Source: Sciurus carolinensis
Taxonomy: Eukaryota; Chordata; Mammalia; Rodentia; Sciuridae
Length of the DNA stretch: 64,000 bases
Assembly (NCBI RefSeq): GCF_902686445.1
Contig: NC_062222.1
Span: forward strand, 130,517,035 to 130,581,034
Reading direction: 5' to 3'
The position numbers were made by a program, and so were the translations under genes. Shown one piece after another: positions 12,232-22,299 of the stretch (within the stretch, counting starts at the first letter, position 1; every line of letters starts with the position of its first letter). The notes under the pieces were generated by a model. The model saw only the letters and a program-made list of their open reading frames with translations. It did not search any database and was not told where the DNA came from.

Positions 12232-12260
12232 CCTAACTCTAAACCTAACCCTAAACCTAA
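12232..12260 (-). repeat. Telomere-like (TTAGGG)-related tract in L1 3' UTR
   Basis: On the plus strand it reads as degenerate CCTAA, CTCTAAA, CCTAACCCTAAA and CCTAA units. The same tract sits at the same place in the L1 at 47.2-50.1 kb but not in the L1 at 14.6-15.8 kb. It is therefore part of an L1 lineage, not a telomere relic at this locus. Confidence 0.8.
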
Positions 12261-12292
12261 TGCTAGCCCCTCCCACCCCCCATTATATGTCC

Positions 12293-13231
12293 TCATCCGC
12301 TTATCAGCGAGATCATTCGTCCTTTAGTTTTTTCAGATTGGCTTATCTCACTTAGCATGATATTCTCCAATTTCGACCATTTGCCTACAAATGCCATAAT
12401 TTTATCATTCTTCATTGCGGAGTAATATTCCATTGTATAAATATGCCACAGTTTCTTTATCCATTCATCAACTGAAGGGCATCTAGGTTGGTTCCACAAT
12501 CTGGCTATGGTGAATTGAGCAGCAATGAACATTGATGTGGTTGTATCTCTGTAGTATGCTGATTTTAAGTTCTTTGGGTATAGGCCAAGGAGTGGGATAG
12601 CTGGGTCAAATGGTGTTTCCATTCCAAGCTTTCTGAGGAATCTCCACACTGCTTTCCAGAGTGGCTGCACTAATTTGCAACCCCACCAGCAATGTATGAG
12701 TGTTCCTTTTTCACCACATCCTCGCCAACACCTATTGTTGCTTGTATTCTTGATAATCGCCATTCTAATTGGGGTGAGATGAAATCTTAGGGTAGTTTTG
12801 ATTTGCATTTCCCTTATTACTAGGGATGTTGAACATTTTTTCATATATCTGTTGATTACTTGTACATCTTCTTCTGTGAAGTGTCTGTTCATTTCCTTAG
12901 CCCATTTGTTGATTGGATTATTTGTATTCTTCGTGTAGAGTTTTTTGAGTTCTTTATAGATTCTGGAAATTAGCGCTCTATCTGAGGTATGGTTGGCAAA
13001 GATATTCTCCCACTCTGTAGGCTCTCTCTTCACATTTCTGATAGTTTCCTTTGCTGAGAGAAAGCTTTTAAGTTTGAATCTATCCCAGTTGTTGATTCTT
13101 GCTTTTATTTCTTGTGCTATGGGAGTCCTGTTAAGAAAGTCTGATCCTAAGCCAACAAGTTGAAGATTTGGACCTACTTTTTCTTCTATAAGATCAGGGT
13201 CTCTGGTCTGATTCCGAGGTCCTTGATCCAT
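12293..13231 (-). pseudogene. L1 ORF2p C-terminal fragment (312 codons open)
   Basis: This open frame is the C-terminal part of L1 ORF2p, downstream of the reverse transcriptase domain. Visible landmarks in order are [39 protein letters not shown], the cysteine-rich CX3CX7HX4C motif (CWRGC...H...C), LLGLYPK, MFIAAQFTIARLWNQP and IYTMEYYSAMKNDKIM. ORF2p normally supplies endonuclease and reverse transcriptase for retrotransposition; both catalytic domains are missing here. The frame's ATG is not a real start: just upstream (around 13180-13230) the preceding ORF2 codons continue in another frame, so a frameshift lies there. It is a relic with no expected function. It stays open because the copy is fairly young. 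Confidence 0.9.
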
Positions 13232-13515
13232 TTTGAGTTGAGTTTTGTGTAGGGTGAGAGATAGGGGTTTAATTTCATTCTATTGCATATGGTTTTCCAG
13301 TTTTCCCAGCACCATTTGTTGAAGAGGCTATCTTTTCTCCATTGCATATTTTTGGAACCTTTGTCTAGTATGAGAAAATTGTCTACCTTTTAATAAGCAT
13401 CTCTCTGTAAGAGGGATGTCCCAGGCACTAGGGGGGTAAAGTACGTAATCCGTAGTCCCTACCTCAAGAGTTTTCTGTCAAGTTGGGTAACAGATCAAAA
13501 GGGAAAACACTAACA

Positions 13516-13977
13516 TGCTAGTTGGCTTTTTGTATTTGTGACAAATACCCGAGACAAATAACTGGGGAGGAAAGAATTATTTGGCTCATGGTTTCAGAGT
13601 TCTCACTTATTGTCAGCTGGCTCCATTGCTTTGGGCCTGAGATGAGGCAGAACATCATGGTGGAAGGGTGTGGTGCAGGAAAGCTGTTCACCTCATGACA
13701 GCCAGGAAGGAGGCAGGGTGACTAGGGACAAGCAAGGGTTCAAGGGCATGCCCCTAAATACCCTCTGCCTTTAACTAGGTCCCACCCTACAGTTTGTACT
13801 ACTTTCCAACAGTCCATTCAAATGAAGAATCCATCCATGGAGTAATTAACAGATGAGGTTAGAGCTCTCCTGATTCAATCACCTCCACAGAGCTGCACCT
13901 CTAAATATTGCTGCATTGTAGACAAAGGTTTCAATGCATGAGCTTTGTGGAGGACTTTCCAGATCCAAACCATGACA
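13516..13977 (-). repeat. MaLR LTR, antisense
   Basis: Antisense MaLR landmarks in order: a TGCTAGTTGG start, GGCTCATGGTTTCAGAG, GAGGCAGAACATCATGGTGG, a TCACCTCATGACAGCCAGG block and the end block CAGATCCAAACCATGACA. It is full-length in outline (about 460 bp). I found no convincing 5-bp TSD. Confidence 0.75.
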
Positions 13978-14329
13978 ATTGAACAATTAAAAGACTATGT
14001 GCTGCATATGTAGCAAGCCCATACACAGTGTTCTTTAGACAGAGAGGCTGTATCACCTCAATCAGGGAATTGCAGCATGCTTCCCCTGGACTGGAAAGGT
14101 GAATGGAGAGGCATTTCCTAGTCCCAACTCTTTCTTCCCTTAGAATATGCCAAGCACACCAGGGGTTCTGCCTCTTAGAGAAGAAATCTCTATAAGGACA
14201 CAGGATCTCAGCAGGCAGCTGCAGACACACAGATTGAAACCAGGAAGATTGATGAGGGGAAAGATCAAGTTGTTTAAGAGAAATTTGAAGAGATATTAAC
14301 AATCACAGTTTGTTGAGAAGCTAATGCTA

Positions 14330-14460
14330 TGGCAGACATGGCCATCAGGTGCTTTAGAGTTCTTGTTTCTGCCTAACAGTAATCTCATGCAGGAAGAATT
14401 TTTATATCACACTGCTTAATGAAGAAACTGAGAACATATGTATTTAACCTATACTTTCCA
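14330..14460 (-). repeat. MIR-like fragment, antisense
   Basis: A weak match: CATCAGGTGCTTTAGAGTTC, then AATCTCATGCAGG, then AATGAAGAAACTGAGAAC, in the order of the MIR reverse complement. Confidence 0.45.
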
Positions 14461-14624
14461 AAGTCAAAAGAATAACAACAGGTTGTGAATCAACTTAGTC
14501 AAACACAAACTGAAAATCACTAAAGTTTGGACAAGATGAGAATTCAGCTAAAATTAAAATCTTAGTCTCCCATTTTCCATGAGGAGTACTGATAATTTTT
14601 ATGTACTATGGAATGTTAAAAATA

Positions 14625-15770
14625 TTAATGCATTTCTCTAATTACTAGAGATGTAGAACACTTTTTCATATATTTATTAATTGCCAGTATATCTTCTGTA
14701 AAGTGTCTGTCCAGTTCCTTGGCCCATTTATTGATTGGATTCTTTGAATTTTTGGTGTAAAGTTTTGTAAGTTCTTTATAAATTTTAGAGATTAGTGCTC
14801 TATCTGAAGTGTATGTGCAAAAGATTTTCTCCCACTCTGTAGGCTCTCTTTTCACATTATTGATTGTTTCTTTTGTTGAGAAAAAGCTTTTTAGTTTGAG
14901 TTCATCCCATTTATTGATTCTTGCTTTGATTTCGTGTGCTTTGAGAGTCTTGTTAAGGAAGTCTGATCCTAAACCAACATGATGAAGATTCGGGCCTACT
15001 TTGTCTTCTATTAGGCTCAGGGTCTCTGGTCTATTCAAGAACACAAACAATAATAGATGTTGGCCTGGATGTGGGGAAAAATGCACACTTTTCCATTGCT
15101 GGTGGAGTTGTAAATTGATGCAGCCATTCTGGAAAGCATATGGAGAATCCTCAGAAAACTTAGAATGGACCCACCTTTTGACTCAGTTATCCCACTCCTT
15201 GGTTTATACCCAAAGGACTTAAAATTAGCATACTACAGTAACACAGTCTCATCAACTTTCATAGCAGCTCAATTCACAATAGCTAGACTGTGGAACCAAG
15301 CTAAATGTCCTTCAACAGATGAATGGATAAAGAAACTGTGGTATATATACACAATGCATGAGCTGCTATATTCAGCCATAAAGAAGAATAAGATTATGGC
15401 ATTTGAAGATAAATGAATGGAATTGGAGAATATCATGCTAAGTGAAATAAACCAATCCCAAAAAACCAAAGGCCAAATGTTTTCCCTGATAAGTGGAGAA
15501 TGATATACAATGGGGGCAAGGGCTGTGGGGAGTGAGAGAAGAATGGAGGAACTTTAGATTATGTAGAAGAAATGATAGGGAGGTGGGGTATGAAAAATGG
15601 TGGAACGAGACAGACATCATTACCCTATGTACATGTATGATTACATGAATGGTATGAATCTACATTGTGTACAACCATAGAAAGGAAATGATGTACCCCA
15701 TTTGTGTACAATAGATCAAAATGCAGTCTGTAAAAAATCAAAAAAATAAATAAATAATTAAAAATATATT
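14625..15770 (+). mobile_element. L1 with 5' inversion (twin priming)
   Basis: The right part, 15034-15770, is sense L1: the ORF2 C-terminus from the NTNNNRCW motif through IYTMHELLYSAIKKNKIM, then the 3' UTR and an A-rich tail. The left part, 14625 to about 15033, is antisense and encodes the ORF2 segment immediately upstream (RPETLSLIEDKVG to SLVIREMH). About 20 codons of ORF2 (the [14 protein letters not shown] region) are missing between the two. The flanks carry a degenerate TSD: TTAAAAATATTAATGCATT at 14616-14634 and the same word with an AT insertion and one change at 15758-15778. This is the classic product of twin priming. It lacks the telomere-like tract of the other two L1s. Confidence 0.9.
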
Positions 15771-15785
15771 ATTGCATTCTTAATA

Positions 15786-16690
15786 ATATTCTTCTTTAGA
15801 AATTGTCATGTTCTCCAGCTGTTTCTTGTTCAGTTCTAAATGAATTTCAGTCAATGATTGATCCTCTATTCATTTAAAATAATAGCAAAAAACCATAATA
15901 TCCTATAGCAGGAGATTAATTGGAACACCCCAAATAATCTACAATAGAATTATTTTTAATACTTCTGTTATTGCATCTTTTATTAAATTTCTTTTATTTT
16001 TCTTATGAAAAAGTAATAGAAACTCATTAAAGAAAAATAACTTCATAATCTCCCCCACCTCAACAAATGTTGAAACCACTGTGTGCACCCATGAATTGCC
16101 AAGATATCTTTCTTTATATTCTTATTTTACTATAAAAATGAGATTTAATATGAACACTCTTGCTCTCTTTTGCAAGTTGTGTTGGCAATCGAAATAATTC
16201 TTAGGTCATTTAGGTTATTAAATTCTAAGTTATTTATATCATTCTAACATTTCTCAAAGAGAGTATGCAAGACAGAAATAATTGGCAAAACCAGATTTAT
16301 AAACGGACTACCAAAAAAATAGAACAAACATAAAGCATCTTGAAAAAGGGAGATTTTTAAAGACCAAACACTCTAAGATGTCCAAAATTCTCATTTCTGT
16401 ATCAGAAAAACAAATTACTGGAGATATATTAGGAATCACCATTGTTCGTATTTATCAAGTGAGTTTCACAGGCAAGTAGATGGACCAACTTTCAGGGAAG
16501 ATGGCAGCCATGAACATGGTCCATCCAATTTTCCAAAGCAGGTATAAAGGAAGATGATTTTGTTTGTGTTTTGAGATTGCCCTTGTCTGTCTGGCCTGAC
16601 ATTCATGAACCAGCAGATCCTTTCGGCTCTGCATTCCATATATCCAGGACCAGCTTGGTTCTCAGCACACCCATGTTGTCATCCTTGTTC
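15786..16690. other. Unique-looking AT-rich sequence
   Basis: No family recognised between the inverted L1 and the L2. The frames are shadows. Confidence 0.4.
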
Positions 16691-16699
16691 AAGTAACTT

Positions 16700-17230
16700 A
16701 TCAGCATGTTCTCCCTGCTTCTCCACTTGCCCCTTACAGTCTCTTCCTCACACACTGACCAGAGGGATTCCATAAACTCTGAGTCAGTTATCCCACTCCT
16801 CTCCTCATATGATGTTTCATCTAATTCAGAACAAATTCCGAACCCCTCTCAGGTGCAGTACCACACAGTGTCTGCTCTCGATGCCCTCCCCTCTGACGGT
16901 GCCCCCTACTTCTATCCTCACTAGCTCTCCTCTTGCCACTTGGAGCCCCTGACTCATCCTTACACAATGCAGCATTCTTTTGCCTCAGAGCCCTTCCCTT
17001 TGCATGAACATAGTGTTGGATGGCTCTTTCTGGGTTAGTCCTGCATGGCCTCTAAGTTCTGCCAGGATGTCAGAGCCTCTGGCTGAGGCTTCCCATGATG
17101 TCTCTGTCTAGTTGTAATCTTGCATCTCCCTGATACAGTTCCTTGTTTCTCTCTCTCTTCCTCTCTCTCTCTCTCTTTTTGCTTAGCACTTACCTCTTTC
17201 ATGATGTATTCCTGATTGATGAATGGGTTG
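16700..17230 (+). repeat. L2 LINE 3' region relic
   Basis: The segment follows the L2 3' half: a CCCACTCCTCTCC block, a pyrimidine-rich segment with TCTCCTCTTGCCACTTGGAG, TTGCCTCAGAGCCCTTCCC, then a CTTAGCACTTACCTC block. The (TC)n tract at 17146-17178 expanded inside it. The frame at 16706-16924 is an L2 shadow. Confidence 0.55.
17146..17178. repeat. Interrupted (TC)n microsatellite
   Basis: Two TC runs separated by a TTCC interruption. Confidence 0.85.
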
Positions 17231-18139
17231 AAGGTGCCAGTCTTCCCCAAGCAGAGCACAAACTTTATAAGAAGACAAAAACTCTTGTTTTTAGGCTCAT
17301 TACCAGAGCCTGGTCACCTACTGGAGGTGTCAAAACATTTTATTTTAGGGTAACCATTTTCCCTGACCTCCAGCTATAGAAGACCCCTTGTGCTATTACA
17401 GCCCATCTCATTATCTCTGTAGGGACATTGGAAGTAAAGATGCAAGGTACTGGTACAAATTACCAGGGTCCAGTGGGGAAAAGGATGGGAGCAAACACCT
17501 TGGGAAGATTTCTGACCAGTCTGCTTTCACTAGGGGTATAAGGTCCATACCTTGCCTCCAAGATCTACACCTTGATTTAGAAGTCTTGATCCATATCTTT
17601 TTACCTCTTTGTCATTTTGTCTTTCCCCAAAAGTAATAAATGACTACTACATGTTCCCAATGAGACAGTATGCTGCTGTTAAAAATAACTACAAGAAAGA
17701 AATAATCCTTAGAAAGAGTACCATGAAAAAAATTAGTATTTAAGAACTCTTTTTTCTGGATCAGAAAATAAAATTTAAATCTTTTTAGCTGTTTTAACTT
17801 AATCAAGTGTCCTCAATTCTCTAGGTATATAAGTGCTGAGTAGAATAGCCTATACCTAAGAAGGAACTGGCATGAATGAGGACTCTCATGGGTTACACAG
17901 CACACAATGCTCAAGGTTGAACAAATATGAACTTTTATTATTGTCTCTATAATAGGACTAAAAAAATCTGGGAGCAAAATTCTGTGTAGAATGAAGTGAC
18001 TACATGAAGTCAAGCCCACCTGTGCCCAGGATTTCCTAACCCTACAGGGGGCTGGGGCACTGCTACACAGCTCACCTCAGTTGGTCCCATTTCATATTTC
18101 AGCTTGCCACTTGCAATGCACCAAGTGGACACTGATTCT
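17231..18139. other. Unique-looking sequence
   Basis: Nothing recognised. Short frames on both strands lack similarity to known proteins that I can see. Confidence 0.4.
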
Positions 18140-18640
18140 GTTATCAGTTGATGTTCTTTCAGTTCTGAGTGACAGGGCTCAAACTGACTTAATCAATAAG
18201 GCAATTTATTGCTTCATAAAACCTTTGAAACCTACTGGGCAGAGCTGGCTTTAAGTCCATTCTGTTGAAGCGTCCAAATAGAATGGTGCTGTCAGGATTC
18301 TTCTCTCTCTCTCTGCCTTTCTCCACCTTCCCTCCCTTCCCTCTCCTTCCTCACGTCCCCACCCAGTCTCTCTTCCTACCTCCTCAAGGCTCTACTTGTC
18401 TTGGCTTGGATTTATTTTCAGGCTGACTTTCCTCCACATGAGAGCTAGAGTTCAAGGCCAACCCACTGCAGGGATTTCATGCTTCAGAATAAGATCTTCC
18501 TTCTCCATTGCTCTGGAACTGTCCCAGAGAGGTCGCCTATTGACTAGGCTTCATTCAAGGCGCTGGCCTCAAACAAATCACTGTGGTTCAGGAAGAGAGC
18601 AAATCACTTAGGCTCACCCTGAGGCCAGGAGAGGAATCAT
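18140..18640. repeat. Unclassified ancient interspersed repeat
   Basis: The block order (GTGACAGGGCTCAAACTGAC, GCAATTTATTGCTTCATAAA, a (TC)-rich block at 18300-18330, GGCTTGGATTTATTTTCAGG, TCCACATGAGAGCTAG, CAAATCACTGTGGTTCAGG) resembles an old mammalian repeat with an internal CT-rich tract and a 'CCAATCACTGTGG'-type block. I cannot name the family or orientation with confidence. Confidence 0.35.
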
Positions 18641-18644
18641 CTAG

Positions 18645-19740
18645 CCCACCCTGATGTGTTATTATTGTTCTATAATGGGGCAGATGATTTTCCTCAAAGA
18701 ACTCTTGAGTAAACCTAGAAGCAAAAGAGTTTTTCAAAAATTCTCTGTATTAATAGTGATTAACAGGTGAAATTAATGTGAACGACTGACTTTTATTTTT
18801 AGTTTTTAAAAAGTTTCTGAACAATCTAATTGAAAAGAAAGAAAAAGACATTCTTGGAAGCTGAGTGGACTTGTGAGACACCAAGGGATGCGTGAATGGG
18901 TATGTGGACCTGAGACTGGCAGCTCAGCCTCAGACCAGTCAGACCAGTGCACGGAGATTATGGCCGCCTCCGCCATCTTTGCTTGGAACAAAGGCTCTCA
19001 TGGGTGTCTGTTCATCATCCCGCCCCATTGCTCCAGTTTTCGGGGAAATCAACTCCTCATGTTCAACCTTTCAGAAGTTGGTGGTCCTGGGGGAAGAATC
19101 CTAGCAGCTGGGAGAACTGCTGTCTTTCCCAGCTTTGGCAGTGACAGCCCTGCTGGGCGGCAGGTCCCCTGTCTATAATCAGAAAGTTTATTTTCAGTTT
19201 TAACAATCTGTGATTATTATTTCCGTTTACTGATGGAGTAACTAATTACTTCATTACAGGATTTTTCAAGACCAGTTACCTCCTGTTTGCTTCAATTAGC
19301 AAAACGCCAACATAATTGTCATTGATTTTGATGTTGGGCTGCCAGGAGAAGAGCCCAATGGGAATGTTACAGGATCTGGAGTAGATTTTGTATTTATTAT
19401 TTGAGGGTGGTATGTGAAGGAGTGGAGCTTCTCCTGCTTTTTCCAAAACTTCTTACTAAGAAAATACTCCCATAATTCTCTTTTGTTACACAGATGCTGA
19501 GGGAGTTCTCTGCTGTTCTGCTTCAGCTTAGTTAGCCTGAGAAAAAGGACCAACCAAAGCTGACACTGGCTGGAACTAAGCCTTTGCTTTCTTCCCCGGA
19601 GCAGAGAATCAGAGAATATCAGACAGATGGTGGATCTCTAAAATCCTTCAATCCAACTTCGGAGTTAGAGGCAATGCTTACTGAGTACCTCAGTGCATAT
19701 TCTGCAGAAAGGACATATGGTATGGGGTCAAATAATACCC
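18645..19740. other. Unique-looking sequence with TAAT-rich segment
   Basis: The part from about 19160 to 19330 is rich in homeodomain-type TAAT cores, including CTAATTAC near 19243 and CAATTAGC near 19292. Part of it (near 19215-19250) could instead be a decayed antisense MIR, so conservation would have to be shown. Confidence 0.35.
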
Positions 19741-20130
19741 ACCTTACAGCTTGTGTGGATGTGGGAGGCGGAATAGTGACCTCCCAAAAAAGCCCCTATC
19801 TCAGTCACTAGAGCCTGGGTATGATGCTTTCCATGATAAAAAAGAGAAAACAAAACAAAACAAAACAAAACAAAACAACAACAATAACAAAAAGACCCTA
19901 CAGATGTGATTAAAAGAATTTTGTGATGGAGAGATTCTTCTGGAATATCCATGTGGATCCAGGGTTTACACAAGGGCCCTAACAAGAAGGGGACAGGAGA
20001 GTGAGAGACGGAGATATAACAGTGGAAAGAAGCTTGAAACCATGAGGGGTGGAAAGACCACAGGTCAAGGGATGAAGTTGCAGAGCAGAGTGAAGTTGGG
20101 TGTGCTCGGATCAGGCTTCCCAGCCTCCAA
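19741..20130 (+). repeat. MLT1-type MaLR LTR, sense
   Basis: Sense MLT1 landmarks: CAGATGTGATTAAAAGAATT, a GATGGAGAGATTCTTCTGG block, TGTGGATCCAGGGTTTACAC, CAAGGGCCCTAACAAGAAGG and GACAGGAGAGTGAGAGACGG. An (AAAAC)n tract at 19845-19880 interrupts it. Confidence 0.7.
19845..19885. repeat. (AAAAC)n microsatellite
   Basis: About six AAAAC units followed by CAACAACAATAAC, expanded inside the MLT1 LTR. Confidence 0.9.
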
Positions 20131-20522
20131 GCCCTCCCACATCATTGAAGATGGTCTTGGTGCTTCCCAGAGGCCTTGACCCTCCGCCTGCCTCCTGCTA
20201 ATTTAGTCAGTGTCCTTTGCTCTCTTTCCCACCCCAGTGCCTCCTGTCTCGGATCCCCACATCGTGCAATAAATTTCACCCAGGCACTGGTACTGCTGGC
20301 CACGGTGCAGGGCACAGGGTTCCTTTGTGGAATGAGGAATCCACAGAGCAGAGGTCCAGCTCAGGGGACTGGACAGTCCTCAGTTCCACCACAGTTCTAG
20401 CCTGGAACTCTCTGCTCTGCCAGGCTTTTGCTTGGGAAATAATCCCAAGCACTTATGGGCACTGTGGAATACCTGTGGACACTGCTGTCCAGGGAACCCA
20501 TGATTGTTGATGGATAGGTGGT

Positions 20523-20660
20523 ATCATGGCAGGGTGGGAAAAGTTCTGGCTTTGGAACTGGATTGAAGGGGTCTTCCTGTTGATTCTGTCACTCAGGAAC
20601 TATGTGGCTTTTGGAAAACTGCCTCACATGTCTGAGCCTCTTTCCACTTTTTTAACAAGC
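20523..20660 (+). repeat. MIR fragment
   Basis: The MIR left half: a GTTCTGGCTTTGGAACTGGA block (the counterpart of CTCTGGAGCCAGACTG), then CTGTCACTCAGGAACTATGT, then a TGTCTGAGCCTCTTTCC block. Confidence 0.65.
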
Positions 20661-21312
20661 TTCCTAGACCTTGAGGATCCCATAGCCAGAAGAGGCTATA
20701 AGGCCAACTTAGCCCATGCAGCACTTGAACCCCAAAGAACTGAGGCTCAGAACCAGGAGGATGTGTTTCCTGAGACCACTGGGAGTGGGCTTCTTCCACA
20801 GGATGCTCTACTCACAGGATCAAATGTGACAAGGAGCAAACGCTGTGACAATGGTCATGTCACCGGGGGTCAGGGATGGAGTTCCTTCTGGCTGTCCACA
20901 GCGAGGGTTTCTGGCTCTTGTTTGGGGCCATGGAACTACCAGCTCTGTCACCCATCTCCAATCTCATCCCCCCTTTGATTCTCTAGTTACAAGCACATAA
21001 AATGGCATAAAGACTTTTAAGATCAAGCATGAATGACACACATTGGATTAACTGATAAACTCATAAAACAAGATTATTAAATGAAACTTTAGAGAATGTA
21101 AAAATTCCCCAAGACCACGTTTCATGAACTTACCTTGGACTACAGTAGGTAAAATGTTTAAGGCAGCTCCTGTTTGGCAGAGAAAATGGAGACTTGGGCG
21201 GTTGGAACTCTCCCACTCCTGTGCCTCCCTTCCCCCACCTCACCCAGGGCGGTGCAGCCAGCGGTCTCCCTCTCCCTGGGCAGCTCCACCTCTTTCCTAG
21301 GCTCCTTGATTT
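20661..21312. other. Unique-looking sequence
   Basis: The frame at 20526-20978 begins inside the MIR and has no recognisable domain, so I do not call it a gene. Confidence 0.4.
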
Positions 21313-21314
21313 CC

Positions 21315-21378
21315 TTCTCCTCCCCTCCGGGTGGCTCCTCCCCTCCAGGTGGCTCCTCCCCTCCAGGTGGCTCCTCCC
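21315..21378. repeat. 18-bp minisatellite, about 3.5 copies
   Basis: The unit GGCTCCTCCCCTCCAGGT repeats exactly at 21333-21350 and 21351-21368, with partial copies on both sides. The 18-bp period keeps frame and gives SPPGGS repeats on the plus strand and GGEEPP repeats on the minus strand, which creates misleading open frames. Confidence 0.9.
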
Positions 21379-21379
21379 T

Positions 21380-22170
21380 GGTGCCCTCTCTCTCTAGTGC
21401 CTCACTAGGGACCTTGGAACAGGTCATCCAGCTATATATTGTTATGCCTGCCCTGTGACAGGCATGACCAGGACTCTGCTGGTACAACTTGCAGTGAATT
21501 CTTGCGATCACAGGTTGCCTTTGCTTCCATTTTGAATATGAATTTTGCTTCCTCTTTCCAGAATTAGGGCTCAGTCACCATTGACACAGTTTGCAGTACT
21601 GTACCCTCTCCCAGTCCTTCAAAGTGGCTGATCCCGATGTCTTTGCCTCATACAACTTCCTCCTGGTGACCCCTCCCTAGGGAACAGCTACATGAAGCCT
21701 ACTTGCTGGTCCCCACTGACCCTCACAGCCCACATGAACTCTGCAGGTATGTTATAATGACCTTCCCTCAGTCACTGTCTGCCCTCCTGCAAATCATGCC
21801 TGCCTGTTCATACCCATAAATTAAAACTGTCCATGGAAAACACACTTGAATAACACCCTGACCTCCCCAAAGGCCTTGCTCATGAGCCCCTCTGTCTCTC
21901 ACCATGTTCTTCCCTCCCTGATCTCTTTGTGACCTCCAAGCATGCCCTGGGACCTGTAAGTCATAAAATCTTTCTTTCTCTCTTGTGTCTTTCCTAATCA
22001 TTTCCATCTTAAAGATCTTAAATTAAAACAAACTGCAAATTTGTGCTGGTTCTCAAGGAGTCTATATTCCAGAATGGAGAGAGAGCGCCAATTCTAAACA
22101 AGTCCACAAGATTCGAGGTACCATTGAGCAGTGCAAAGTGCCAGAGAGATCCTTAAAGCAGGGTTGGAGG
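21380..22170. other. Unclassified sequence, possibly an old LTR
   Basis: The segment 21540-22010 has an LTR-like right end (GTAAGTCATAAAATCTTTC near 21957) but I cannot assign a family. No credible exon. Confidence 0.3.
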
Positions 22171-22173
22171 GCA

Positions 22174-22185
22174 CCAGTAGGGGGC
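22174..22185 (+). promoter_or_regulatory. Candidate CTCF core motif
   Basis: CCAGTAGGGGGC matches every position of the degenerate CTCF core CCASYAGRKGGC. The flank to its right (TTCTGG) does not match the extended motif well. By itself a core match predicts binding only weakly. Confidence 0.3.
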
Positions 22186-22233
22186 TTCTGGTGGTGGTCA
22201 TGATGGTCAGAGGAGGGTGGCTGTGGGGCCTGG

Positions 22234-22298
22234 GAAGGTCATGTTAGGTTAGGTAGTCTATGAAGGTCATGTTAGGTTAGGTAGGTTAGGTAGTCTAT
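22234..22298. repeat. Tandem duplication with TTAGG steps
   Basis: GAAGGTCATGTTAGGTTAGG and the following GTAGTCTAT occur at 22234-22261 and again at 22262-22298. The second copy has one extra TAGGTTAGG step. This is a recent local slippage duplication. Confidence 0.9.
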
Positions 22299-22299
22299 C

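Larger units (their letters stand above)
12058..13378 (-). mobile_element. 5'-truncated L1 with 14-bp TSD, antisense
   Basis: The 14-bp direct repeat TTGTCTACCTTTTA flanks the element at 12044-12057 and 13379-13392. The poly(T) just right of the left repeat is the L1 poly(A) read backwards. The empty site would read CTTTT/AATAAG, a canonical L1 endonuclease target. The element holds about the last 310 codons of ORF2 and the whole 3' UTR. The 3' UTR carries a C-rich (minus-strand G-rich) block at 12154-12181 and a telomere-like tract at 12232-12260. The truncation is typical of incomplete reverse transcription. Confidence 0.93.

Noticed and set aside
12232..12260. Interstitial telomere or chromosome-fusion scar
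   Set aside because: The same tract sits in the 3' UTR of another L1 copy at 47.46 kb, so it came with the L1.
20526..20978. 150-codon plus-strand frame as a gene
   Set aside because: It begins within a MIR, has no recognisable domain or splice structure, and its composition is ordinary.
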